Of a stretch of 64,000 bases of DNA, positions 18,065 to 26,186 are shown piece after piece; position 1 is the first letter of the stretch; every line of letters begins with the position of its first letter. The position numbers were made by a program, and so were the translations under genes. Origin of the DNA: JADJNW01 sp964526645 (GTDB lineage: Bacteria; Bacteroidota; Bacteroidia; Chitinophagales; Saprospiraceae); contig CAZGJN010000001.1 of assembly GCA_964526645.1 (NCBI GenBank), positions 1 through 64,000 on the forward strand. Direction: 5' to 3'. The notes below the pieces were generated by a model. It saw only the letters and a program-made list of their open reading frames with translations, made no database searches and was not told the origin of the DNA.

Positions 18065-19369
18065 CTAATTGGATTTTACCAACATATCTTTTGTGATTTC
18101 GCTGATGTTTTGGCATCCTGCCAATCGCATGGTCAGTTCAAAATCTGCTATAAAATTTTGTAAAACAGCAGCTACACCTGCTTGTCCTGCGATGGCGAGT
18201 CCATACACATAAGGGCGGCCAATGCAAACGGCTTTGGCACCTAATGCCAGTGCCTTAAAAGCATCTGCGCCACTCCGAATACTACTATCCAGCAGCACAG
18301 GAATTTTTTCATTTACTGCCGCGACCACACCCGGTAGTGCCTGAAGCGCCCCGATAGAACCGTCCACTTGCCTGCCCCCATGATTGGACACGATGATACC
18401 ATCCATGCCTACTGCCACTGCTTTTCGGGCATCTTCCGGGTGAAGAATACCTTTCAGCAAAATCGGCAACTGTGTATATTCTCTCAAAAAGGATAAATCT
18501 TCCCAAGTGAGGGAGGGTCTGGAATGGATATTGATAAACTGCCTTACCGCCGCCATGGGTTTGCCAGAGCGAAGCTTTTTGAAAAAACCTTTGCCAGGGA
18601 ATTTATTGACAACCGTAATCAGATTGCGAATTGTAGTCAGATTTATTTTGGGTTTTATCGCTATTGTCTCTTCTACTTTTGCTTCTTGCAGCAGCTGCAA
18701 AAAAATCGGGTCGCTCAAGTACTGTGCGATGCCCAGCGCCCTCAAAAAGGGCAGATAGGCTAAATCCAAATCGCGAGTGCGCCAACCCAGCATCGTCGTG
18801 TCAAGTGTAACGACAATGGCGCTACAGCCGCACTGTTCAGCTCGTTGCACCAAACTTTTAACCAATTCATTTGACTTGCTCCAGTACAGTTGGAACCAAC
18901 GCGGGCTATTGTTCATCACAGCAGCGCAATCTTCCATCGCTACAGAAGCTTGGTTGGAGAAGATCATCGGAATGTGAAGGGATGAAGCGGCTTTAGCGAC
19001 GGCTATATCGGCATCTTTGTGAACGATTTCCAGCACGCCAATCGGGCAGGTGAGGAAAGGCGTGGGCAGTTTTTGCCCGAATAATTCAATGCTCATATCT
19101 CGTTGGGATACATCTCGCAGCATTCTGGGTACAATTTGCCACTCTTCAAATGACCTGCGATTGGCAGCCATGGTATGCTCCATGCCTGCTCCTCCGGCGA
19201 CATAAGCAAAACTTGCCTTTGATAATTTAGCCTGGGCAGCTATTTCCAGTTTGGCAAAATCAATCGGGACAATGGGCTGCTGCCCCATCATTCCATTTAC
19301 ATAAATAGACCGTTGCAAATCCAATGCTGCCATTGCTTTTTGCGGACTGGAAATACCTGCTTGATCCAT
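18065..19369 (-). CDS. FMN-dependent alpha-hydroxy-acid oxidase
   Basis: A 434-aa flavoprotein of the lactate / glycolate oxidase family. The catalytic and flavin-binding motif SNHGGRQVDG is present, together with VAGGAGMEHTMAANR, TCPIGV and LDSSIRSG. The family phosphate-binding end is AVCIGRPYVYGL. A long loop (YLPFLRALGIAQYLSDP) resembles lactate 2-monooxygenases more than L-lactate dehydrogenases, so the product could be pyruvate or acetate. No signal peptide is seen. It starts one base past the stop of the upstream beta-barrel-like gene and is likely co-transcribed with it. Confidence 0.88.
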   Translation of the reverse strand: MDQAGISSPQKAMAALDLQRSIYVNGMMGQQPIVPIDFAKLEIAAQAKLSKASFAYVAGGAGMEHTMAANRRSFEEWQIVPRMLRDVSQRDMSIELFGQKLPTPFLTCPIGVLEIVHKDADIAVAKAASSLHIPMIFSNQASVAMEDCAAVMNNSPRWFQLYWSKSNELVKSLVQRAEQCGCSAIVVTLDTTMLGWRTRDLDLAYLPFLRALGIAQYLSDPIFLQLLQEAKVEETIAIKPKINLTTIRNLITVVNKFPGKGFFKKLRSGKPMAAVRQFINIHSRPSLTWEDLSFLREYTQLPILLKGILHPEDARKAVAVGMDGIIVSNHGGRQVDGSIGALQALPGVVAAVNEKIPVLLDSSIRSGADAFKALALGAKAVCIGRPYVYGLAIAGQAGVAAVLQNFIADFELTMRLAGCQNISEITKDMLVKSN

Positions 19370-19370
19370 G

Positions 19371-20132
19371 CTAATCCTGGTTTTGATTATCTACATCACC
19401 GCCGAGCCTTGCTCCCGAAAACAAACCTTTAAATGTAACACCAATTTGCGGAAGCAGTAGCGTAGTAGGCGAAGTTTTTTCTTCAAAGGCATCCAGCGGG
19501 TCTTCATACTCAAATCCACCAATTGGGTCTTTTTTACGCACAAGGTAGCTGGCATTGGCACCCGGCAGGTAAGCGCAGCGCAGATCGAGCCAGGTCGTTT
19601 TTCTTTTGGAAAGGTTGATTTGCAAGCCCACCGCGCCACCGTAGCTGAATGCCCAATCGCTTTCGTCTGTCCCACTTTCGAGGGTCTCATTCAGGTCTTC
19701 ATCTGTCAGGGTAGAACTCGTAAACAGGTTTTTGAAGCCAATCATTCCATCCACATAAGGTACAATTCCGCCTTTTACAGGAGGTTGAATCCTGATCAAA
19801 GCATGCCCCAGAAAAATACTGCTGGACGTTGTCAATTCGTAATCTCGTACAAAACCACCAACTCGTACGCTGTAATTCGCTGATTCGCTATCGTAGCCCA
19901 TCAGTGAAAGCTCGATACCCCCAAAAACAGGGCTATTGGCAATGTTAAACAGAAAATAGCCACCACCGCCAAACCCCAACCGATCGAGGTTGTTCCTGAA
20001 ATCTTCTAATGGGATACCGACTTGCACGTTCAGGTTGCCCATAAAATCAGGGTATTGGTACGCAGTTTTCTGTGCAGAGGCGAGGCTCGCCAAAAATAAG
20101 AAGCTAATACCTGCAAAAATAGATTGTCTCAT
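19371..20132 (-). CDS. Outer-membrane beta-barrel-like protein
   Basis: A 253-aa exported protein with a signal peptide (MRQSIFAGISFLFLASLASAQ). The mature part alternates short polar and aromatic strands such as GGGYFLFNIA, FLGHALIRIQPP and WLDLRCAYLPGA. These are typical of small porin-fold or OmpA-barrel-like proteins in Bacteroidota. It ends in an unusual hydrophilic tail (GGDVDNQNQD) rather than a terminal aromatic residue. No enzyme motif is visible. It is translationally adjacent to the hydroxy-acid oxidase, but a functional link is only inferred. Confidence 0.75.
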   Translation of the reverse strand: MRQSIFAGISFLFLASLASAQKTAYQYPDFMGNLNVQVGIPLEDFRNNLDRLGFGGGGYFLFNIANSPVFGGIELSLMGYDSESANYSVRVGGFVRDYELTTSSSIFLGHALIRIQPPVKGGIVPYVDGMIGFKNLFTSSTLTDEDLNETLESGTDESDWAFSYGGAVGLQINLSKRKTTWLDLRCAYLPGANASYLVRKKDPIGGFEYEDPLDAFEEKTSPTTLLLPQIGVTFKGLFSGARLGGDVDNQNQD

Positions 20133-20286
20133 GATGTTCTGTTGTATAATTTGGTAATTGATACGGGTAATTTATGTGAAAGTTTGGTGTTCTATCAACT
20201 CTTTTCGCCTAAAATTGCCTAAAAGCTTATTTTTTACTATTTTTAGCCGACCAACTAATTTTCTAACAAAAAATCAAAAATTCACT

Positions 20287-20613
20287 ATGAAATTTGAGAT
20301 TTTCAAAGACAAGGCAGGGAAGTTCCGCTTTAGATTGAAAGCAACCAATGGTGAAATCCTACTTGCCAGCGAGGCTTATGAGAGCAAGGCAGGTTGCAAA
20401 AATGGCATCGAATCGGTCAAAGCAAATGCACCCGAAAAAGGGCGATTTGACAGAAAAGATTCCACCAACGGAAAATTTTATTTTACGCTGAAAGCTAAAA
20501 ACCATCAGGTGATTGGTATCAGCGAAATATATGATACGGAAAAAGCAAGAGATAATGGCATTGAATCAGTTATGAAAAACGCGCCAGGTGCTACTGTTGC
20601 AGAAGTGGCATAG
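20287..20613 (+). CDS. YegP-family protein with two DUF1508 repeats
   Basis: A 108-aa protein. The start at 20287 is chosen because MKFEIFKDKAGKFRFRLKA is the usual beginning. Two copies of the DUF1508 unit follow each other: FEIFKDKAGKFRFRLKA to NGIESVKANA, and FDRKDSTNGKFYFTLKA to NGIESVMKNA. Each is a small beta-beta-beta-alpha unit and paired units are standard in YegP. The molecular function is unknown. It is probably cytoplasmic. It has its own terminator. Confidence 0.92.
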   Translation: MKFEIFKDKAGKFRFRLKATNGEILLASEAYESKAGCKNGIESVKANAPEKGRFDRKDSTNGKFYFTLKAKNHQVIGISEIYDTEKARDNGIESVMKNAPGATVAEVA

Positions 20614-20637
20614 GCTTGGCGGTGTAGAGTTGAAGAA

Positions 20638-20676
20638 AAAACGGCTTGGATGTTTCTGTCTAAAGCCGTTTTTTGT
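20638..20676 (+). terminator. Rho-independent terminator after the YegP gene
   Basis: AAAACGGCTT (20638-20647) pairs with AAGCCGTTTT (20663-20672) and runs into a T-rich tail. Confidence 0.85.
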
Positions 20677-20712
20677 TTTAAGTACCTTATAAATAAAGTG
20701 CACCTAAACAAA

Positions 20713-21516
20713 ATGAATCGCTTTTTTATAGATCAGATGCAAAGGACTGTATCCATGCATCATCCGCCCAAGCGGATTATATCACTCGTGCCTTCACAGA
20801 CGGAGTTGTTGTATGATTTGGGTTTAGAACAAGAAGTGGTAGGGATCACCAAATTTTGTCTGCGTCCGAGCCATTGGTTTCATAATAAAAAGAGGGTAGG
20901 GGGTACTAAAAAACTACACCTGGAAGCCATTGATGCTTTGCAACCGGATTTGATCATTGGCAATAAAGAAGAGAATGATAAAAAACAAATTGAAACTTTA
21001 GAAAAAAAATATCCGGTTTGGATGAGCGATGTCGCAACTTTTCAGGATGCCTTGCGTATGATCATATTAATAGGTGAACTGGTGGACAAAAAAGACGCAG
21101 CAAAGCAAATCGCAGCAGAGATTGAAACGCATTTCACAAACTTACCCAAAACAAGTAATCAAAAACGAAGAGCGGCTTACATCATTTGGCGCGACCCTTA
21201 TATGGTTGCGGGCAGTGATACTTTTATTGATGCAATGCTGCGGTTGGCAGGATTTGAAAATGTATTTCATAGCAAGAGCCGCTATCCTGAGATTTTCCCC
21301 ACTGAACTGGCAGCGGCAGCCCCCGAGGTGATTCTACTTTCATCAGAGCCATATCCGTTTCGAGAAAAACACAAAGCGGAATTTAAACAACTTTGTCCGG
21401 CAGCAGTCATACAATGTGTGGATGGAGAATTATTTTCCTGGTATGGTAGTCGTTTAATATATTCGGCGGCATACTTTCAACAGTTGCAAAAAGAAATTTA
21501 TGCGGCGACATTATAG
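20713..21516 (+). CDS. Helical-backbone metal-receptor (BtuF/FepB-like) binding protein
   Basis: A 267-aa protein of the TroA/BtuF fold: RIISLVPSQTELLYDLGL, VVGITKFCLRP, LQPDLIIGNKEEN and an IWRDPYMVAGSDTFIDAMLRLAG core are characteristic of cobalamin or iron-complex binding proteins. I chose the start at 20713 (MNRFFIDQM); it shows no signal peptide or lipobox, which is odd for an ABC-transporter binding protein. This short unexported form is common in Bacteroidota and may act as a cytoplasmic metal or corrinoid handler. No permease or ATPase gene is nearby. Confidence 0.85.
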   Translation: MNRFFIDQMQRTVSMHHPPKRIISLVPSQTELLYDLGLEQEVVGITKFCLRPSHWFHNKKRVGGTKKLHLEAIDALQPDLIIGNKEENDKKQIETLEKKYPVWMSDVATFQDALRMIILIGELVDKKDAAKQIAAEIETHFTNLPKTSNQKRRAAYIIWRDPYMVAGSDTFIDAMLRLAGFENVFHSKSRYPEIFPTELAAAAPEVILLSSEPYPFREKHKAEFKQLCPAAVIQCVDGELFSWYGSRLIYSAAYFQQLQKEIYAATL

Positions 21517-21544
21517 CAATCCTTGAACATAAAACCTTTATTCT

Positions 21545-23170
21545 ATGAAACACTTTTTAATACAATTACTTTTGGTATCCTTTCTCCTTTCGGAAAATTT
21601 AGTTGCCCAAAACCTACCGGAACAACCCATTCCTGGAGAAATGATCGTGTACTTCGCGCCCCAAACGGATGTGAAAAATTTTATTCAAAAAATAAGCTTG
21701 CAAAAAGCCAAGCAGGCTGCGAATCTGCACATCAAAAAATCATTAGGCAAGAAGCATGTCATTTATTTGATTGGTTTTCAATCCAATGAAGAAAGTGCCG
21801 AAAAAATATTGGCATACATCCGGCAACAGCCTGAGGTGATAGCGGCTCAGTTTAATTATGAAGTCCACTTTCGCCAAATCCCCAACGATCCGGAGTATGA
21901 CAAACAGTGGGGCTTGGAACGAATCGGGGCTTCTCGTGTTTGGGATTATGGCACAGGGGGTGTCACTATTTTTGGGGATACGATTGTAGTGGCTATTCTG
22001 GATAGTGGCTTTGACACCGACCACGAGGATTTAAAACAAAATATTTGGCGAAACAGCGCCGAACTACCAGATGATGGTTTGGACAATGACGAAAATGGGT
22101 ATATTGACGACCTCCAGGGCTGGAATTTTATTGATGATATGCCCGATTTTCCATCAGAGCAGCATGGTACTTCTGTGATTGGCATCATTGGTGCAAATGG
22201 CAATAACGGTATCGGCGTGAGTGGACTGAGTTGGAATGCTAAAATGATGTTATTAAGTACCCAAAAAGTAGATCAAATTGTGGCAGCTTACGAATATATC
22301 ATAGATCAAAGAGAACGATACAATCGCTCGATGGGCGCTGAAGGCGCTTTTGTTGTGGCTACCAACGCCTCCCTGGGGCAAGATAGAAAATTTTGTAAAG
22401 ACCAGCCTGTCTGGGGGGCTATGTATGATTTGATGGGAGAAGTAGGTATTTTGACAGGCGCGGGTACCGCCAATAGCAATTGGGATGTGGAAGAAGTTGG
22501 CGATATGCCTACAACTTGCACCAGCGATTATATCCTCACCTGTTTGAATGTGACACCCGAAGATGTTATGCACACCAATACGGCATATGGAAATATTTCT
22601 ATTGATCTAGGAGCTCCTGGACAAAATTCTTTTACGACCAAAGCATCAAATAATTATGGCGAATTTGGAGGCAACTCTGCGGCAGCACCCCACCTCACGG
22701 GAGCTATTGCTTTGTTGTATAGCTTACCTTGTGAGAACCTGGCAGAAAGCGCATTGGCACAGCCCGTTCAAACAGCTTTGATGGTTCGGGAGGCTATTCT
22801 AAAAGGAGTAGATGCCCTGAGCGATCTGGAGGGTAAAACTGTCACGGGTGGTAGGCTCAATGTTTTCAGAAGCATGGAGATGCTACAAAATTTATGCAAT
22901 ACCAGCAATGGTAATCTGGCTATTTCTAATTTGTACCCCAACCCAACAGACGACTATCTTTTTGTGGAATACCAAACGCCCGATTTTGAAAAATACGAGC
23001 TCCGTATTTTTAATACGCTGGGGCAACTTATGTATTTGGAAAGCATCACACCGCCGCGTTTTTCAGTAAAAAAGCAATATCTGAATCTCCCGTATCTAAG
23101 CGCAGGCATTTATTTTCTTACACTTTCAAGAAATGAAACAGTGGTTCAACACAAGTTTATCGTACATTAG
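21545..23170 (+). CDS. Subtilisin-family (S8) protease with T9SS tail
   Basis: A 541-aa secreted serine protease. After a signal peptide (MKHFLIQLLLVSFLL) comes an inhibitor-like propeptide (PGEMIVYFAPQTDVKNF). The S8 domain carries Asp in AILDSGFDTDHED (near 152), His in EQHGTSVIG (near 207) and Ser in GGNSAAAPHLTG (near 378), so the triad is complete. The C-terminal 80 residues form a type-A sorting domain (LYPNPTDDYLFVEY to HKFIVH). It should be exported by T9SS and attached to or released from the surface to digest proteins. Confidence 0.93.
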   Translation: MKHFLIQLLLVSFLLSENLVAQNLPEQPIPGEMIVYFAPQTDVKNFIQKISLQKAKQAANLHIKKSLGKKHVIYLIGFQSNEESAEKILAYIRQQPEVIAAQFNYEVHFRQIPNDPEYDKQWGLERIGASRVWDYGTGGVTIFGDTIVVAILDSGFDTDHEDLKQNIWRNSAELPDDGLDNDENGYIDDLQGWNFIDDMPDFPSEQHGTSVIGIIGANGNNGIGVSGLSWNAKMMLLSTQKVDQIVAAYEYIIDQRERYNRSMGAEGAFVVATNASLGQDRKFCKDQPVWGAMYDLMGEVGILTGAGTANSNWDVEEVGDMPTTCTSDYILTCLNVTPEDVMHTNTAYGNISIDLGAPGQNSFTTKASNNYGEFGGNSAAAPHLTGAIALLYSLPCENLAESALAQPVQTALMVREAILKGVDALSDLEGKTVTGGRLNVFRSMEMLQNLCNTSNGNLAISNLYPNPTDDYLFVEYQTPDFEKYELRIFNTLGQLMYLESITPPRFSVKKQYLNLPYLSAGIYFLTLSRNETVVQHKFIVH

Positions 23171-23224
23171 CCCTATTATAGCAGAAAAAGCATTCGTTTT
23201 GTGAACTATTTTTTTCAAAAAACT

Positions 23225-23254
23225 TTTGTTTGAAAAAAACATAGCTTATCTTTG
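23225..23254 (+). promoter_or_regulatory. Promoter of the tRNA-Arg / ribosomal protein cluster
   Basis: TTTG (23225-23228), 18 bases, then a perfect TATCTTTG -7 box (23247-23254). It ends 13 bases before the tRNA and is probably a strong housekeeping promoter. Confidence 0.75.
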
Positions 23255-23267
23255 CAACCGCATTTTT

Positions 23268-23341
23268 GGCTCCGTAGCTCAATTGGATAGAGCATCTGAC
23301 TACGGATCAGAAGGTTTAAGGTTCGAATCCTTACGGAGTCA
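23268..23341 (+). tRNA. tRNA-Arg (anticodon ACG)
   Basis: A 74-base cloverleaf. The acceptor stem GGCTCCG pairs with CGGAGTC with one G-U pair, the D-arm starts AGCTCAATTGGATAGAGC, the anticodon stem TCTGA/TCAGA encloses CTACGGA with anticodon ACG, and the T-arm contains GGTTCGAATCC. A73 follows; CCA is not encoded. It reads CGU and, after inosine modification, CGC and CGA. It lies 34 bases before rpmB. Confidence 0.97.
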
Positions 23342-23375
23342 CACTTATTCAAAGTAATTCATACAATTTTTAGAG

Positions 23376-23630
23376 ATGTCAAAGATTTGTCAATTAACGG
23401 GAAAGCGCCCAGTTTCAGGTAACAGCGTTTCGCACTCCAACCACAAAACGAAGCGTCGTTTTTTGCCTAATTTGCAGAAAAAACGCTTTTTTGTTCCTGA
23501 AACAGGCAAGTGGATCACCCTGAAGGTATCAACCAATGCACTGCGCACGATTAATAAAATCGGACTTTCTGAGTTTATTAAAAAAGCCCAGCGAAAAGGT
23601 ACTTATACAGGTGTGGAAATTGAATTTTAA
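23376..23630 (+). CDS. rpmB: 50S ribosomal protein L28
   Basis: An 84-aa L28, a small protein of the large ribosomal subunit. MSKICQLTGKRPVSGNSVSH and KRRFLPNLQKKRFF are the family signature; length is normal. Only one N-terminal cysteine is present, so this is not the zinc-ribbon form. It is followed by rpmG after 20 bases and is probably read from the tRNA-Arg promoter. Confidence 0.98.
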   Translation: MSKICQLTGKRPVSGNSVSHSNHKTKRRFLPNLQKKRFFVPETGKWITLKVSTNALRTINKIGLSEFIKKAQRKGTYTGVEIEF

Positions 23631-23650
23631 TTTATCAACAGATTTGAAAA

Positions 23651-23839
23651 ATGGCAAAGAAAAGCAAAGGTAATCGTACCCAGATCATTCTCGAATGCAC
23701 CGAGCACAAGAACTCTGGTATGCCGGGTACGTCGCGCTATATCACTCAGAAGAATCGCAAAAATACGCCAGATCGCTTGGAGTTGATGAAGTACAACCCG
23801 ATTCTTAAAAAGAAAACCCTCCACCGCGAAATCAAATAA
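23651..23839 (+). CDS. rpmG: 50S ribosomal protein L33
   Basis: A 62-aa L33 of the large ribosomal subunit. KGNRTQIILECTEHKNSG and RLELMKYNPILKKKTLHRE are conserved. The two CxxC pairs of zinc-binding L33 are missing (a single Cys remains), so it is the zinc-independent type. It lies between rpmB and the DUF4295 gene. Confidence 0.97.
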   Translation: MAKKSKGNRTQIILECTEHKNSGMPGTSRYITQKNRKNTPDRLELMKYNPILKKKTLHREIK

Positions 23840-23908
23840 TGGAACTTTCGTTATCAAACAGGTGTTTTGAAGTGTAGTATTTCAGAAAACTGATAAAAAT
23901 AAAGAACT

Positions 23909-24085
23909 ATGGCAAAGGTTTCAAAAAACGCAAGAGTTGCACAACGTGCCGCTAACGCTGGTTCTGGTAAGGATCACGTAAAAGTCATCAAGCCGATAAA
24001 AGACCCCAAAACAGGGCGATATACTTATAAAGAGGTCATTGTACACAAAGATAAAGTGAAGGATTTTTTCGCTGATGTGAAATAA
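23909..24085 (+). CDS. DUF4295 small basic protein
   Basis: A 58-aa basic protein starting MAKVSKNARVAQRAANAG and ending KDKVKDFFADVK. DUF4295 proteins occur in Bacteroidota directly after rpmG, which is exactly the position here, and the lysine-rich composition suggests ribosome or RNA contact. The function has not been established. It is closed by the terminator at 24108, so tRNA-rpmB-rpmG-DUF4295 appears to be one unit separate from ftsY. Confidence 0.9.
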   Translation: MAKVSKNARVAQRAANAGSGKDHVKVIKPIKDPKTGRYTYKEVIVHKDKVKDFFADVK

Positions 24086-24107
24086 ATCTTTTCTTGCAAA
24101 TCTTCCT

Positions 24108-24150
24108 AAGAGGCTTTTCTCAACCGCAGGAAAGCCTCTTTTGTTATTTT
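24108..24150 (+). terminator. Rho-independent terminator after the rpmB cluster
   Basis: AAGAGGCTTT (24108-24117) pairs with AAAGCCTCTT (24131-24140) around a 13-base loop, followed by a T-rich run. Confidence 0.9.
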
Positions 24151-24194
24151 TACTGCGCTTTCATCATTAACATCACAAACCATCAAAATAAAAG

Positions 24195-25148
24195 ATGAGT
24201 TTTTTTTCCAAGTTTTTTAATCAAGAAAAAAAGCAAGACCTCGACAAGGGTTTAGAAAAAACCAAAACTTCCTTCCTGGGCAAGCTTACCAAAATCATTG
24301 CAGGTAAGTCCACGGTGGATGAAGAGGTACTCGATGAACTGGAAAACGTGCTAATTTCATCGGATGTAGGTTTAAATACGACCATCAAAATCATCAATCG
24401 AATCGAAGCGCGCGTTGCGAAAGATAAATACCTCAACATATCGGAACTAAATGAAATCCTTCGCGACGAGATCGTTCAGTTACTCGCAGAGAATAACACC
24501 CAAGATGTAGAAGATTTCACCTTGCTAAACCAGAAACCCTACGTTATCATGGTTGTGGGGGTGAATGGAGTAGGCAAAACGACGACCATTGGCAAACTGG
24601 CAAACCAATTCAAAAAGCAAGGCAAGAAAGTATTACTGGGGGCAGGAGATACCTTTCGGGCTGCTGCGGTAGATCAGCTCAAAATTTGGTCGGAGCGCGT
24701 GGGCTGTGATTTCTTCAGTAAAGGAATGAATGCTGACCCCGCCGCTGTGGCTTTCGAATCAACCCAAAAAGGGGTAGCCGAAAATTATGACGTGGTTATT
24801 ATTGATACCGCGGGGCGATTGCATACTAAAATTAATTTAATGAATGAGTTGACTAAAATCAAACGTTCTATTAATAAAAACCTGGAAAGCGCACCACATG
24901 AGGTCTTGCTCGTGTTGGATGCTACCACAGGGCAAAACGCTATCGAACAAGCCAAACACTTCACCGAAGCGACGGAGGTAAGTGCGCTCGCATTGACTAA
25001 GCTTGACGGCACAGCCAAAGGTGGCGTAGCTATTGGTATTTCCGATCAATTTAAGGTTCCCATCAAATATATCGGAGTAGGAGAGGGGATCGAACAGTTG
25101 CAGGTTTTTAATAAAAGGGCGTTTGTAGATTCTTTGTTTGAAAGCTGA
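24195..25148 (+). CDS. ftsY: Signal recognition particle receptor FtsY
   Basis: A 317-aa SRP-type GTPase that docks ribosome-SRP complexes at the inner membrane for co-translational insertion. The N-domain helices (about 1-110) are followed by the G-domain with G1 GVNGVGKTT (122-130), DTFRAAAVDQL, G3 DTAGRLH, G4 TKLDGTAKGG and the closing GVGEGIEQLQVF. The N-terminal membrane-binding A-domain is short, as in most Bacteroidota. It follows the ribosomal protein unit after a terminator. Confidence 0.97.
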   Translation: MSFFSKFFNQEKKQDLDKGLEKTKTSFLGKLTKIIAGKSTVDEEVLDELENVLISSDVGLNTTIKIINRIEARVAKDKYLNISELNEILRDEIVQLLAENNTQDVEDFTLLNQKPYVIMVVGVNGVGKTTTIGKLANQFKKQGKKVLLGAGDTFRAAAVDQLKIWSERVGCDFFSKGMNADPAAVAFESTQKGVAENYDVVIIDTAGRLHTKINLMNELTKIKRSINKNLESAPHEVLLVLDATTGQNAIEQAKHFTEATEVSALALTKLDGTAKGGVAIGISDQFKVPIKYIGVGEGIEQLQVFNKRAFVDSLFES

Positions 25149-25238
25149 AAGTATGGTTTTGTGACTTTTTCGTGCATTTGTGTTTTATTTTCAAAATTTT
25201 TATTGTAAATTGAGAAAGTCATCAATATTATTATTTCC

Positions 25239-26144
25239 ATGAAAACGAATTTGATACAGGTTGCCTTCTTTTTCTTTTCACTCCTATACTATTCTACAAC
25301 TACAGCACAATACAGTACTTATGACAAATTGCAAGAGGTAGAAACGGGTATTGCTCTGTATTATGGAGATTATTTGCATGGACAATCCACTGCGCTAGGC
25401 GAAATTTATAATAAATTAGAACTGACTTGCTCGCATCCGTATCAGCCCAAAGGCACCTTGCTAAAAGTGACGCGTTTAGATAATGGCAAATCTGTGACTG
25501 TAAGAGTCAATGATCGAGGGAGTTTTGAGAAAGATGTAATTATTCAGCTATCCTGGGCTGCCGCTGATTTGCTTGATATGATAAAAATTGGCAAAACAAA
25601 TGTCACCGTCGAAAAGACAGGCTATTCTAACCTGAATCCGGTCAATCCTAGCAGGGAAAAGTACTTGAGTCAAAACATCTTTTCTTATGATGCGCCCTCT
25701 CACAAAGAAACCCCGACTCCGAAAACGGGCAACCTTGATAATTATTACAACGATTATTATAAATCTTCATATAACTATGGCAAAGTAGATTATTCCACTA
25801 CCAACAATAACCAGCAACTGTCTCCGGCTTTGTATGATCGCTTCACGCCAAAAACGCCTTATCCGGCTGAAAAAAATACGATTACAACCATAGCACCGAA
25901 TAGTGGCTACGGCATTCAGGTAGGTTCTTATGGTGTATATGATAATGCCGACAGACAGGCAGAAAACCTGAGGACTTCTGGCCTCAGTAATGTTTATATC
26001 AAAGAAGGGTACAGCAGTGGTAAAACGCTTTATAAGGTCATCATAGCAACTTTTTCTTCGCGGCAAGATGCGCAAGATTACCTCGCCCGATTACGAAGCA
26101 GCACTATTGCAGATGGGATTGTGATAGATTTAAGCCGATGGTAA
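25239..26144 (+). CDS. RlpA-like septal ring lytic transglycosylase with SPOR domain
   Basis: A 301-aa exported protein with a signal peptide (MKTNLIQVAFFFFSLLYY). A double-psi beta-barrel (RlpA) domain covers about residues 30-125. The conserved His is in TCSHPYQPKGT and the NDRGSFEKD motif carries the catalytic-type Asp. A low-complexity Tyr/Asn/Pro linker leads to a C-terminal SPOR domain (YGIQVGSYGVYDNADRQAE to the end), which binds denuded glycan strands at division sites. It likely trims septal peptidoglycan. Confidence 0.88.
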   Translation: MKTNLIQVAFFFFSLLYYSTTTAQYSTYDKLQEVETGIALYYGDYLHGQSTALGEIYNKLELTCSHPYQPKGTLLKVTRLDNGKSVTVRVNDRGSFEKDVIIQLSWAAADLLDMIKIGKTNVTVEKTGYSNLNPVNPSREKYLSQNIFSYDAPSHKETPTPKTGNLDNYYNDYYKSSYNYGKVDYSTTNNNQQLSPALYDRFTPKTPYPAEKNTITTIAPNSGYGIQVGSYGVYDNADRQAENLRTSGLSNVYIKEGYSSGKTLYKVIIATFSSRQDAQDYLARLRSSTIADGIVIDLSRW

Positions 26145-26186
26145 GAAGAATTTAAGAGGATTTTCTCTATTTTCACCCTCAAAAAA

